This document shows, piece after piece, positions 20,920-28,983 of a DNA stretch of 36,442 nt. The position numbers were made by a program, and so were the translations under genes. Under the pieces are notes generated by a model. It did no database searches, was not told the DNA's origin, and saw only the letters and a list, made by a program, of their open reading frames with translations. The DNA is taken from positions 1 to 36,442 of IMG/VR virus record IMGVR_UViG_3300042562_000223. One strand, written 5' to 3'. This stretch comes from a virus. The number at the start of each line of letters is the position of its first letter. The stretch's first letter is position 1.

Positions 20920-23366
20920 TCCTGACCCTCCACAACGATCTGGATCTGGCCATTGCGCTTGACCGCTTTGATGTTCTGTCCCTCATACGGGGCTAGTCGC
21001 GGGTCCGCTGCGACCATTTCAGATGTTACAGCCTTGAAGCCACCGCCACCGGTCACCTGGGCTTCGACATTGGCGTAGCTACGGTCATCGGACAGAGCCA
21101 TGCCAAGCTGTTCCAGTTCCTGAGGCTGCAGCTGGGTCTGCAGGAACTGCTCAAACGGCATACCGAAGGGCTTGGTCTTGAAGCTCTCAGCCATAGCAGT
21201 ATCAGTCATGACGCTGTCGATCTGAGCAGCACGGTTGGTTTCCACCATCGGGATCACCGACGAGATCTCAGCGTTGATCATGCCGATGACCTTACCCGGA
21301 TCACTGACCTCAGCCCCCAGGGAGCCAAGGTTAAGACGCAGTTCCGTATCGGACAGACCTTGACCTGACGATCCACGAATGGACGCCAGACCGTAGGCTG
21401 CACGAAGCTGGGCTGCAGCGATGAGTTTATCCGCAGAAGTCAGATCCTTGATCGAATTGAGCTTCTGGCTTTCAAAGCCGTAGTTGTACGAACCATCCGC
21501 TTTGATCAGAGACCTGAGGGTGGAGACAGCTGCCTCACCCTCGCCCAGGACAGAGCCGAACAGCTTGCTGTACCGGTTCACAGCTGCAGGATTGGCGATC
21601 ACCAACTCACGATACTTCAGAAGGTCACGGACACCGTTCGCACCCTTGGATACGGTAGCTGCAACCTCACCGAATTCATCGTTGTATTGCTTGACCACAT
21701 CCAGTGCCGTCTCAGGGGGCAGGAGACGCCCGTTGGTGGCATCCACAGGCTCATTGGTACCTGCGTCCACCCACTGACCGTCACGCTTCACCACGGTCAC
21801 CGTATTGGCGCTGTCGTACATGCCATTGGAACCCAGAGGCACGAAGCTGAGGGGATCCCCGCTCTGTTCAGCCTTGGCCACCTCACGATCAGTCAGCTGC
21901 GTCTGAAGCCCATTCAGCTGGCCCAGGGCAGCATCACGCATCTCTTGGGGGATACGAGGATCACCTGAGATAGCCGTCTTGGCAGCGAGGAGATCGTCCA
22001 CAGACGTTACCCCAGCAATGAGGGTAGCAACCTGCTTGTTCGGATCGAAGCTCGTACCGTTCACGTCAGCTGCAGCCAGGCGATCCTTCAGACCAACGAT
22101 CTGGCCCAGCATAGCGGCCTTCTGGTCGTCAGGGATCGTGGGGTTGGCTTTGATCGACTCTTCGGTAGCGATGGCCTTCTCGACAGTCGTGATATCGCTA
22201 AGGATCTTCGACGGGGACGTAGCCGGATCCCATGCACCCATCGCCGAATTGTCTTCCAGTGCGGCGATTTCTTGACGATGCTGTGCCAGTGCAGACAGGA
22301 TCATCTCCTTCTGCTCCGGGGTAGCCTGGGTGTTGTATTGAACCGAGTTCTCCAGAGCCACGACCTCTTTCTCAGTGGTCGCAGTCTTGATCATCTCTTC
22401 GATGTCAAAGGGCAGAGGCTTATTGTACTCAAAGCGCAGAGGGCCGGTATCAGCAGGATTAGGCTGCTCAGTCACAAGCTCAGACTTTGTGGACAAAGTT
22501 GCATCCACAGGCTCTTCACCCATCGACAGACCAGCGAAGCCCAAGTCTTTCATCTGGTTGTCTTCACCGAATGTCACTTTGCTCTCAGCAGGATCAGCTT
22601 TGGCATCGTCCAGGTTGAAGCCTTCAGGGGCGTAGGCTGTATCGACAGTCTTTCCACCGTGAATCTGAGCGTACTTCGACAGGGTCGTACCAAGCTCGTC
22701 GGGTTTGTTGTACGCTCCATTGGTCTCAAGGAACTTCTTCATTCCGGTCTGACCACCAAGGTGAGCCATAGCGATCATACCGGATCTGGTCATCTCTACG
22801 CCGCCAATGACCTTACCTTCGTACTTGTCCAGCCCATTCTCGTTGATGAAGCTATCGATGTCGGCGAAGTGCCAATCGTTGACTGGACCCTGCTCTTCCG
22901 CACTCGCAGCAGCAAACGCCTGTGGGGTCCAGTTGGTACCGTTTGCCCGATTGTAATCAGTCAGACGATCCGGTCCCATCTGGAACTCGCCGCCGTATGA
23001 TTTCCCATCCTTGTTGGTACGGAAAGCATCGATGTTGCCGCTACTCTCCGTACTGGACAGAGACCCGCGCAGAGACAAGGTACCGCTGTTGTACATCGAT
23101 ACGAAGCTCTCGACGCCAACAGTATCGACCATCTTGGCCACGTCACCGCGCATGGTCGGATCAAGGCCGAGCATCGTCATGACGCCATCGGTATCCTTGC
23201 CCAGCTTACGGTCGATGATCTCCTGCTGCTTACGATCAGTGATGTCGAGAAGGTCCAGCTGCTTCTGCCACGACCGTTCCTCTTTATCCTGCTCGTTCTT
23301 CAGGTCTTCACGACGGATACGGTCATCCTTGGCTGCGGCCATGAAGCCTGCGAATACCATACTCAT
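20916..23366 (-). CDS. Internal virion protein with lytic transglycosylase-like domain
   Basis: An 816-residue structural protein. After a helical N-terminus (10-60), residues about 100-240 look like a lysozyme-fold murein hydrolase: the candidate catalytic Glu107 in STESSGN, GGEFQMG (125-131), and MIAMAHLGGQTGMKKFL (197-213). Such domains in podovirus ejection proteins open peptidoglycan during DNA entry. The remainder (240-816) is long, helical and rich in Ala, Asp and Glu with repeated patterns such as TATTEKEVVALENSV, ITTVEKAIATEESI and VTSVDDLLAAKTAI, suggesting about three copies of a helical module. The start is ATG 23366, overlapping the previous stop. Confidence 0.82.
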   Translation of the reverse strand: MSMVFAGFMAAAKDDRIRREDLKNEQDKEERSWQKQLDLLDITDRKQQEIIDRKLGKDTDGVMTMLGLDPTMRGDVAKMVDTVGVESFVSMYNSGTLSLRGSLSSTESSGNIDAFRTNKDGKSYGGEFQMGPDRLTDYNRANGTNWTPQAFAAASAEEQGPVNDWHFADIDSFINENGLDKYEGKVIGGVEMTRSGMIAMAHLGGQTGMKKFLETNGAYNKPDELGTTLSKYAQIHGGKTVDTAYAPEGFNLDDAKADPAESKVTFGEDNQMKDLGFAGLSMGEEPVDATLSTKSELVTEQPNPADTGPLRFEYNKPLPFDIEEMIKTATTEKEVVALENSVQYNTQATPEQKEMILSALAQHRQEIAALEDNSAMGAWDPATSPSKILSDITTVEKAIATEESIKANPTIPDDQKAAMLGQIVGLKDRLAAADVNGTSFDPNKQVATLIAGVTSVDDLLAAKTAISGDPRIPQEMRDAALGQLNGLQTQLTDREVAKAEQSGDPLSFVPLGSNGMYDSANTVTVVKRDGQWVDAGTNEPVDATNGRLLPPETALDVVKQYNDEFGEVAATVSKGANGVRDLLKYRELVIANPAAVNRYSKLFGSVLGEGEAAVSTLRSLIKADGSYNYGFESQKLNSIKDLTSADKLIAAAQLRAAYGLASIRGSSGQGLSDTELRLNLGSLGAEVSDPGKVIGMINAEISSVIPMVETNRAAQIDSVMTDTAMAESFKTKPFGMPFEQFLQTQLQPQELEQLGMALSDDRSYANVEAQVTGGGGFKAVTSEMVAADPRLAPYEGQNIKAVKRNGQIQIVVEGQE

Positions 23367-23911
23367 GCCAGTTGCTCCTCATCGCCGTAGCCCAGCATCG
23401 TGCTTTGCACGTCAGGCGATACAGGCTCATCCGTCATGCCCATCAGACCATCAACTGGTGCTACGGGTTCACCTTCAACTGGCTCTTCGACAGCCTCGAC
23501 AGCGTTCTTGCCACGAACTGCATCCAGACGAGCTTTGGTCAGGAGAGTAGGTTTCTGCTGCCATCCACGCTCAAACTTGATGTCGTGCTTGGTGGCCATA
23601 GTTTCGATGTACTTGACCACCGGACCCGCTGCCAGGATAGCCACATCGATAGGGTAGCGACCATTGGCGATGTTCAGGCGCAATGCTCCCACAACCACAT
23701 CGATGATGGTATCTCCATCTTCCAATGCCGTGAATACGGTGGACAGCTTCTCAGGCTTGGCGATAGCTTTGATCATACGATCAACTGCAGCCACATAATC
23801 CGCTTCATCCGGTGGTCGATGCCAGGGGTAATTCCGGGTATCCGAAGTGAAGTTTTCACCAGGGATGGGGCCATCAAAGCGGGGACTACTTCTTTTTTGT
23901 GGCTGCTTCAT
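23363..23911 (-). CDS. Virion-arm hypothetical protein
   Basis: A 182-residue protein with a conserved-looking N-terminus SPRFDGPIPGENFTSDTRNY then PWHRPP, a phrase I associate with structural or assembly proteins of marine phages. A helical middle (about 35-110) and an acidic, Pro/Glu-rich tail (EAVEEPVEGEPVAPVDG) follow. It overlaps the upstream 55-residue gene by 26 bp and the downstream gene by ATGA. A role in virion core assembly is likely by position but not shown. Confidence 0.75.
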   Translation of the reverse strand: MKQPQKRSSPRFDGPIPGENFTSDTRNYPWHRPPDEADYVAAVDRMIKAIAKPEKLSTVFTALEDGDTIIDVVVGALRLNIANGRYPIDVAILAAGPVVKYIETMATKHDIKFERGWQQKPTLLTKARLDAVRGKNAVEAVEEPVEGEPVAPVDGLMGMTDEPVSPDVQSTMLGYGDEEQLA

Positions 23912-24053
23912 TCTTCTTGTCCTTGGCGAGAAGCTGATCGAAAAACTCTAGAGTGTAGACGAACTCTTCGTCCGACTGCTCAATAGCTTCCGTTGGGAGA
24001 GTACCGTCGTAGTACTGACGGACTGATTGCGTGACTGCGTCTCGAAAGTTCAT
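23886..24053 (-). CDS. Small hypothetical protein in virion arm
   Basis: A 55-residue protein starting MNFRDAVTQSVRQYYDGTLP and ending in a lysine-rich tail (KDKKNEAATKKK). Its ATG lies one base after the stop of the 703-residue virion gene, with GGTGGTGAG immediately upstream, and its end overlaps the next gene by 26 bp. It therefore fills what would otherwise be a gap in a tightly packed operon. Acidic body and basic tail; function unknown, perhaps a small assembly factor. Confidence 0.7.
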   Translation of the reverse strand: MNFRDAVTQSVRQYYDGTLPTEAIEQSDEEFVYTLEFFDQLLAKDKKNEAATKKK

Positions 24054-24054
24054 C

Positions 24055-26166
24055 TCACCACCAATTCAGTTTATCGCCGACATCGAATGCCGTCTTAGCC
24101 AATTCGAAGATACCCGCACCCTTGGCTGCAGATTCTTCGTTATCAAGTTCACGGCTATTGATTTCGAAGCCTTTGTCGTACCCGTAGATCGTAACATTCC
24201 GATCCAGTGCGTTGTCATTCGACTTCCATGCGTAATCCAGCAAGGCATCTTCACGATCCCACATCCGGGTCATGGCTTCATTGGACAGGTTCACCATGTT
24301 CTGTACGTCAGTACGAGCAGCCTCAAACTTCATCTGAGTATTGGTGGTGGCTACAGTCTGACGCCAACGAGCATTGGACAGATCAATGTTGTACTGCATC
24401 TCTTTGTAGAACTGCTCACGCTGGTTCTCCATCGTGGCATTGAACTGAGCAGTATTGTTGATCTCACCGACGTTGAACCGGTTCATCTCATTCGTCTGGA
24501 CAGCATTGAACTGCGAGATCTGCGTATTCAGGTTATCGTAGAACTTGGTGAAGTCGTTCTGGCTCTCAGCTGCGAACAGACGAGAGGCATTCTCAGCCTT
24601 GGCATCCTCAAGGATCGACTGCACCCGGGCTTGAGTGTTCACCATCTCGGTCTGCTGACGATTGTCCAAGTTAGCCAGGTCCATAGCGAGGAAGGCTTTG
24701 GAGTTCTCGACAGCTGCAGTCATACGAGCATCAAGATTGGCCAGATCCAGGTTAGCCATGACCTGGGCCTTCTGGACAGCCATCTGCTGACGGTTGTTCA
24801 GGTTGGTCACAGTCAGGGTCTGGAAGAACTGTGCATCCTGTGCCGCAATCGGCAGACTTGCTTCCATGATAGCCGTAGCCATCGCTGCGGTAGCTGCAGT
24901 GCCGGTCATGCCCTTGAAGGCAGCGATACGGGAGACGTTACGAGCCACACCTGAAGCCCAGCTGGGGATCTTTGGCTCACCTGTGGCAGGGTCCACGAAC
25001 TGCTTAGACAGGATGTCCAGCTGACCCTGTACGGTAGCCTTACCGTCCGTGTAGTTCCCCTCACCCAGTTCCTGTGCAAGCAAGCGACCAGCCACAGTCG
25101 AGGTATCGATGATCTGCATACCCTGCGTCTTGGCGCTGTTCAGGGCCACACCGGTATAGTTCACGCTACCGTCAGCGTTCATGCCGGTGGCCGTACCCTG
25201 GGCATCCAGCTGTTCGGCATTGATCACTGCAGCATCACTGACCCTGCCCTGCTGTGCAGTGGCCTGGCCCTTATTGACTACATCATCGAAAGTGGTTGCT
25301 GCAGCGTAGGTTGATACAGGCTTAGGAGCCATTGTAGGGGCTACAGCGGTATCCGAGACCACAGCTGCAGTGACGTTCAGACCATCTGCATCTACCGCAT
25401 ACCGGGGGTCGGCAGGATTAAGAACGGTACCAGGAGCGTTAGGATCCATCGTAGGGATCTGCGTACCTAGCGTCATCCCCTTGAGGAAGGTCTCAGGGCT
25501 ATCGAATACCGCAGATGGATTGACTGCACCGGGACGATTATAAACAGCATCAGCTAGCGGCTGTACCGACGACATAGCATCAGCGGCATTGACCTCACCC
25601 GAGAGTAGGTTGTTGATCGCTGCATTCTTCTGTGCGTCATTCTGTGCTGGGTCGCTAAGGATAGCATCGATCCGCTTCTCCGTATCGCTACCACCACCGG
25701 ATGAGGCATACTGAGATGGATTAGCACTGGCAGGCAGGATACCACGACGCTGCAGTTCAGTAATGGCACGGACACCCAGACCAAGGGGGCCACCGATGAT
25801 GCTCATTACCTTACTGACAGCCTTACCGGCATTGTACTGCTGCTCAGTAATCGTGGTGTTCGGGTTCTTAGTGGCGAATGCCAGATCCTTGCCTGCAACG
25901 AGCGTAGCACCCCTGCCTTGGGTATCTTTGTTCAGCTGCCTTTGATAGTCGGCGTCAGATTGACCTCTGGCCCGTGGGCGAGTTGCACCTGGAAGGTTGC
26001 TACCGACGTTCCTAGAACTGCCAGAGGTACCACTGGACCCAGTACCATTGTTATTGGTCAGCTTATTGGCAACATTAGACAACGCACCGCCACCGGAGTA
26101 AGCCCCACCAGACTTACCGGGTCCACCGCCATCGATCCTATCTTTTAAGTCTTTGTACGCAGCCAT
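24055..26166 (-). CDS. Large virion protein (probable internal/ejection protein)
   Basis: A 703-residue protein. The first 85 residues are Gly/Ser/Asn-rich and probably disordered. Residues about 430-700 are helical with repeated, Asn/Gln-rich units that share NL(N/D)NRQQ or NLDARM (LTVTNLNNRQQMAVQ, MANLDLANLDARMTAAV, AMDLANLDNRQQTEMV), a coiled-coil-like repeat. It begins with a one-base overlap with the o-spanin gene. Position between the lysis genes and the transglycosylase protein suggests a core protein comparable in role, not sequence, to T7 gp14/gp15. No enzymatic motif was seen. Confidence 0.75.
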   Translation of the reverse strand: MAAYKDLKDRIDGGGPGKSGGAYSGGGALSNVANKLTNNNGTGSSGTSGSSRNVGSNLPGATRPRARGQSDADYQRQLNKDTQGRGATLVAGKDLAFATKNPNTTITEQQYNAGKAVSKVMSIIGGPLGLGVRAITELQRRGILPASANPSQYASSGGGSDTEKRIDAILSDPAQNDAQKNAAINNLLSGEVNAADAMSSVQPLADAVYNRPGAVNPSAVFDSPETFLKGMTLGTQIPTMDPNAPGTVLNPADPRYAVDADGLNVTAAVVSDTAVAPTMAPKPVSTYAAATTFDDVVNKGQATAQQGRVSDAAVINAEQLDAQGTATGMNADGSVNYTGVALNSAKTQGMQIIDTSTVAGRLLAQELGEGNYTDGKATVQGQLDILSKQFVDPATGEPKIPSWASGVARNVSRIAAFKGMTGTAATAAMATAIMEASLPIAAQDAQFFQTLTVTNLNNRQQMAVQKAQVMANLDLANLDARMTAAVENSKAFLAMDLANLDNRQQTEMVNTQARVQSILEDAKAENASRLFAAESQNDFTKFYDNLNTQISQFNAVQTNEMNRFNVGEINNTAQFNATMENQREQFYKEMQYNIDLSNARWRQTVATTNTQMKFEAARTDVQNMVNLSNEAMTRMWDREDALLDYAWKSNDNALDRNVTIYGYDKGFEINSRELDNEESAAKGAGIFELAKTAFDVGDKLNWW

Positions 26167-26411
26167 CAGAACTTATCCCTCTCGTCTTCGCAGCGGCGGA
26201 TGCGATCAAGCAAGTCCACATAATCACCGAGGGCTTCCGGTATCGCCGTAGCGTGGGAAGGTAAGCTCTGGACTTCGTCCGCTAGTTCTTCATTAAACAT
26301 CGTGTCGTAATCTCGTACCGGTGGGCAGTAGATGATTGGCCTAGAGACCATCCCTACGCAGCCGTTCAATAAGAGGATCACGGGAACGGAAAGCGCCAAT
26401 CTGAGCATCAT
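26166..26411 (-). CDS. Outer-membrane spanin lipoprotein (o-spanin, Rz1-like)
   Basis: An 81-residue lipoprotein. A signal segment MMLRLALSVPVILLLNGC ends in a lipobox with the lipidated Cys18, followed by a short mature domain with Pro (PIIYCPP) and a helical C-terminus (DYVDLLDRIRRCEDE). It would sit in the outer membrane and pair with the inner spanin to fuse the membranes at lysis. It starts in a different frame inside the i-spanin gene (71-bp overlap), the usual Rz/Rz1 overlap. The open frame extends upstream to 26504, but the signal peptide fixes the start at 26411 (or 26408). Confidence 0.82.
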   Translation of the reverse strand: MMLRLALSVPVILLLNGCVGMVSRPIIYCPPVRDYDTMFNEELADEVQSLPSHATAIPEALGDYVDLLDRIRRCEDERDKF

Positions 26412-26577
26412 GCTTTGACATCCGTGTTTGAAACTTAGCCAGCTTTTCACTCTGGTCAGCGTCGTGTTTGTACTTATCAAGCTTCGCTGTACGCTTACCG
26501 CCAAAGGTTCCGAGCATGTACAGCACCGGACCTAAGGCCAGCACGATTGCAATGATTGCATCCTTGAGACGGATCAT
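26341..26577 (-). CDS. Inner-membrane spanin (i-spanin, Rz-like)
   Basis: A 78-residue protein with an N-terminal membrane anchor (about 5-24, AIIAIVLALGPVLYML) and a charged, helical periplasmic part (KLDKYKHDADQSEKLAKFQT) ending RRDGL. This is the short type-II topology of Rz-like spanins. It follows the lysozyme with a one-base overlap and encloses the start of the o-spanin. It is shorter than lambda Rz, so the periplasmic span would depend on the o-spanin. Confidence 0.8.
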   Translation of the reverse strand: MIRLKDAIIAIVLALGPVLYMLGTFGGKRTAKLDKYKHDADQSEKLAKFQTRMSKHDAQIGAFRSRDPLIERLRRDGL

Positions 26578-27305
26578 CAGCGTTCACCACGGCGATGGTC
26601 ATCCCAGCGGGCATAGGCAGCAAGTCCGATACCAAGCAGGGTGATCACAACGAAGATGATCTTGAGGCTCTCCGAATAGGTGATCAAACCCTCAACCTCT
26701 TCAGCCACAGTGCCGATGATGGTGGCTGTACCAGCGATTGAAGCACCCAGCATGGTACGGGATTTGGTCAATGGTTTGGGGGCAGTTGCTACAGGCTTCT
26801 GGGGCATCTTAGGGCCACCATTACCGGCGAACTTCGTATCCATAGAGAACAATGCAGCCTCAGCTGTACGACGCCGTGTGAGGCCCTCTAAAGGCTGTAG
26901 CTTGCCTTCTACCGTGGCTTTATTCCACCGCATGAATTGTTCAGGCACGGAGCTATACTTACCGGCATTCAGCGTCTTCAGCAGCGTCGATTTAGTGAAG
27001 GCACCAGCACCGATGTTATAGGCCAAGGAGACCAGAGCATCGAACTGGTTCTGCGACAGATCAACCGTAACCACACGCTCAACTGTAGCTGCAAACTCTC
27101 CAAGATCCTCAAGGAGCATCCTATCAGCGTCAGCCTGGGTGATCGTCATAGCCGAGCGGACACCCTTGGTGTGGCCATATCCAATGGTCCAGCGGCCAGC
27201 AGGGCAACGGTACGCACGGATAAGGCCATCCTTACCGAGACGATGCAGCCCCTCAAACTTCTTGACCAGTTCAACGCCGGTAGATGAGACGGTATACTTT
27301 GACAT
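26577..27305 (-). CDS. Endolysin: GH24 lysozyme with C-terminal membrane segments
   Basis: Cleaves peptidoglycan at lysis. Residues 1-150 form a T4/P22-type lysozyme: Glu18 in KFEGLHR, then CPAGRWTIGYGHT with Cys34 and Thr40 in the place of the T4 Asp20/Thr26 pair; many GH24 phage enzymes carry Cys here. FDALVSLAYNIGAGAF is the second family signature. Beyond a linker with Pro/Lys (about 160-180) two hydrophobic stretches follow, MLGASIAGTATIIGTVA and IIFVVITLLGIGLAAYARW, then a basic end (DDHRRGER). The tail looks like a holin-type membrane domain fused to the enzyme. No separate holin is seen in this cassette. It has no N-terminal signal. Confidence 0.92.
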   Translation of the reverse strand: MSKYTVSSTGVELVKKFEGLHRLGKDGLIRAYRCPAGRWTIGYGHTKGVRSAMTITQADADRMLLEDLGEFAATVERVVTVDLSQNQFDALVSLAYNIGAGAFTKSTLLKTLNAGKYSSVPEQFMRWNKATVEGKLQPLEGLTRRRTAEAALFSMDTKFAGNGGPKMPQKPVATAPKPLTKSRTMLGASIAGTATIIGTVAEEVEGLITYSESLKIIFVVITLLGIGLAAYARWDDHRRGER

Positions 27306-27308
27306 CTA

Positions 27309-28505
27309 TTATCCCATGAAGCCGGTGGCTGCAGGCTGGGCATTTGCACCGAATGAATCCGCAGCTGCCAGCATCTGATTTACGTTGAACCCGATACGGC
27401 CAAGCGGCTGTCCGCTACCGTTGAACTTATTGACGATCAGGTTATTCTGTCCGTCCATCATCCGAGATACGAACGCACCGGATTGATCGATAGCTTGGGA
27501 GATAAGCTGGCCCCGATTATCAAAGGCGGAGACCAGTTCTGCGTATTGGTTACGCATAGCAGGGTCGAGACGATCACCCATTGTGGTCAGGATATTGCGG
27601 GCATTGTTCAGGGAGTTAACCATCTGAACAGTCTCGTTAGGACCAGGCTCCACAAAGCCACCAACGGGGGCCGCTACGGTACCAGGTTGAGCAGGGGCTG
27701 GGGAGGGTACCGGAGCAGCAGCAACGCCACCCACGGACTGCATGAGGCTTCTCTGAGTGGCATCTGCAGTACGACCGATGTCACTACGGACCATAGCCGT
27801 GGAATTGGTCAGTCCAGCCATGAGATCTTTACGATCAGACAGATCCTGAGCTGCATCCTTGGTGTACTGATTAGTGAAGTCATTGAGGCCAGTCTGGACG
27901 CCACCAACAGCCCCACGGATATCTGTCTGACCCGCAGCAAGACCCGTGTAGTAGGTATCCTGCTTGGTACTGGAAGCAGTCAGCGCATCGTTAAGCTTAC
28001 CTTGCCCCTGCATGATAGCTTTCTGGTATTCCGTAAGCTGGTTCGCACCAGTCTGAAACCCGGTATTCACCATGCCAGCAAGACCAGCGAAGCCTTCGGT
28101 TTGATTGTCGTACAAGGCATTGGTACGAGCATTGAGGTTAGCGTTGGTGTCCTTGAAACCGGACTCCATGTTGGTGTTCAGGTTCGTGACAGCTGTACCA
28201 ACCTGGCCAACCTTCTGATCTACCTGTCCGACTTGGGTACCTACGCTATCGACCTTAGTACCGAGAACATTGCTTGTATCGGTGATCTGGTTACCTACTT
28301 TGGCAAAGCCAGCTTTCTGTGCCGTACCGAGCGAGTTAAGCTCGTTCATGCTGTTGGTGTAGCCAATGCCTATTTGCGTAGACAGGTCTTTCAGCCCAGT
28401 ATCTTCAACCACACCCGCAGCAGGAGCAGAGGCCAGCGTATTGAACTGGCTAGAGCCTAGACCTTGGGATGCAACAACAGTACTTTTATTTGGCGTGCCG
28501 CTCAT
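27309..28505 (-). CDS. Virion-associated protein with coiled-coil region
   Basis: A 398-residue protein rich in Asn, Gly, Gln and Thr. Residues about 60-130 show a heptad-like pattern with repeated VGxQ, VGTQVGQVDQKVGQVG and VTNLNTNMESGF, followed by NANLNARTNALYDNQTEGFA, which suggests a long parallel helix bundle. A Pro/Ala-rich linker (PVPSPAPAQPG, about 265) joins it to a C-terminal globular part (300-398). It starts with a one-base overlap with the acyltransferase gene. By position it may be a virion core or tail protein, and a candidate substrate of that enzyme; neither is demonstrated. Confidence 0.7.
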   Translation of the reverse strand: MSGTPNKSTVVASQGLGSSQFNTLASAPAAGVVEDTGLKDLSTQIGIGYTNSMNELNSLGTAQKAGFAKVGNQITDTSNVLGTKVDSVGTQVGQVDQKVGQVGTAVTNLNTNMESGFKDTNANLNARTNALYDNQTEGFAGLAGMVNTGFQTGANQLTEYQKAIMQGQGKLNDALTASSTKQDTYYTGLAAGQTDIRGAVGGVQTGLNDFTNQYTKDAAQDLSDRKDLMAGLTNSTAMVRSDIGRTADATQRSLMQSVGGVAAAPVPSPAPAQPGTVAAPVGGFVEPGPNETVQMVNSLNNARNILTTMGDRLDPAMRNQYAELVSAFDNRGQLISQAIDQSGAFVSRMMDGQNNLIVNKFNGSGQPLGRIGFNVNQMLAAADSFGANAQPAATGFMG

Positions 28506-28915
28506 CAGAACCTCCGAGCATGTAGTTTTTGTGGGGAATGGCTGCGACGGAAATAAGCTATGCCGCCTGTTCCATACAGTTCAGCTAGTTTGCGGCGGAT
28601 GAACCGTACCATCTTGGTAGCTTGTCCATGAGTTGAGACTATCTCAATCACCCACAGCTGGTCTCCGGTGTTCCGACTATAGGCTTTCTCAGATGGAACC
28701 CATTGCTCATTGAGGAAGTCTTTGGCTTCTTCGTCGGTGAACCAGCACCAAGTCATAATACCGACTGGTAGGTCACCATCGTAGAATAGGTGGACTTTGT
28801 GATGAAGTAGCGGGAAGATGAGGTAGTTGTTGAAGTCAGATATCGTGTAATGTCTGTGGAAATCTGACTTACCGAATAGGTACAATCCCGCTAGGATTGC
28901 GTCTTTGTACTGCAT
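28505..28915 (-). CDS. HlyC-like toxin-activating lysine acyltransferase
   Basis: A 136-residue protein resembling HlyC/RTX-toxin acyltransferases, which move a fatty acyl group from acyl carrier protein to lysines of a partner protein. The stretch KSDFHRHYTISDF matches the HlyC SPLHRNWTV region with catalytic His20. DGDLPVGIMTWCWFTDEEA corresponds to DDEFPIAYCSWANLS, and LWVIEIVSTHG to KWFIDWIAPFG, where Glu91 stands in for the HlyC Asp92. FIRRKL follows as in the family. The full length is slightly shorter than HlyC (about 170). No RTX toxin gene is in the window. It is the first gene after a strong late promoter. Family assignment by remembered motifs. Confidence 0.82.
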   Translation of the reverse strand: MQYKDAILAGLYLFGKSDFHRHYTISDFNNYLIFPLLHHKVHLFYDGDLPVGIMTWCWFTDEEAKDFLNEQWVPSEKAYSRNTGDQLWVIEIVSTHGQATKMVRFIRRKLAELYGTGGIAYFRRSHSPQKLHARRF

Positions 28916-28942
28916 ATGTCCGGGGGCTTTCTGTTAACGGTA

Positions 28943-28971
28943 AGTATACTACCGCAACTAATCCTGGGCAA
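28943..28971 (-). promoter_or_regulatory. Sigma-70 promoter ahead of the acyltransferase/core-protein operon
   Basis: On the minus strand TTGCCC (-35, plus coordinates 28966-28971), a 17-bp spacer and TATACT (-10, 28943-28948) form a near-consensus promoter in the 68-bp gap after the DUF4376 gene. TTACCGTTAACAG (28931-28943), a variant of the TTA-N3-TAACA motif with one extra base, covers the expected start. An imperfect inverted repeat, CTAATCCTG/CAGTATTAG (28958-28981), is centred on the -35. Confidence 0.72.
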
Positions 28972-28983
28972 GCAGTATTAGGT

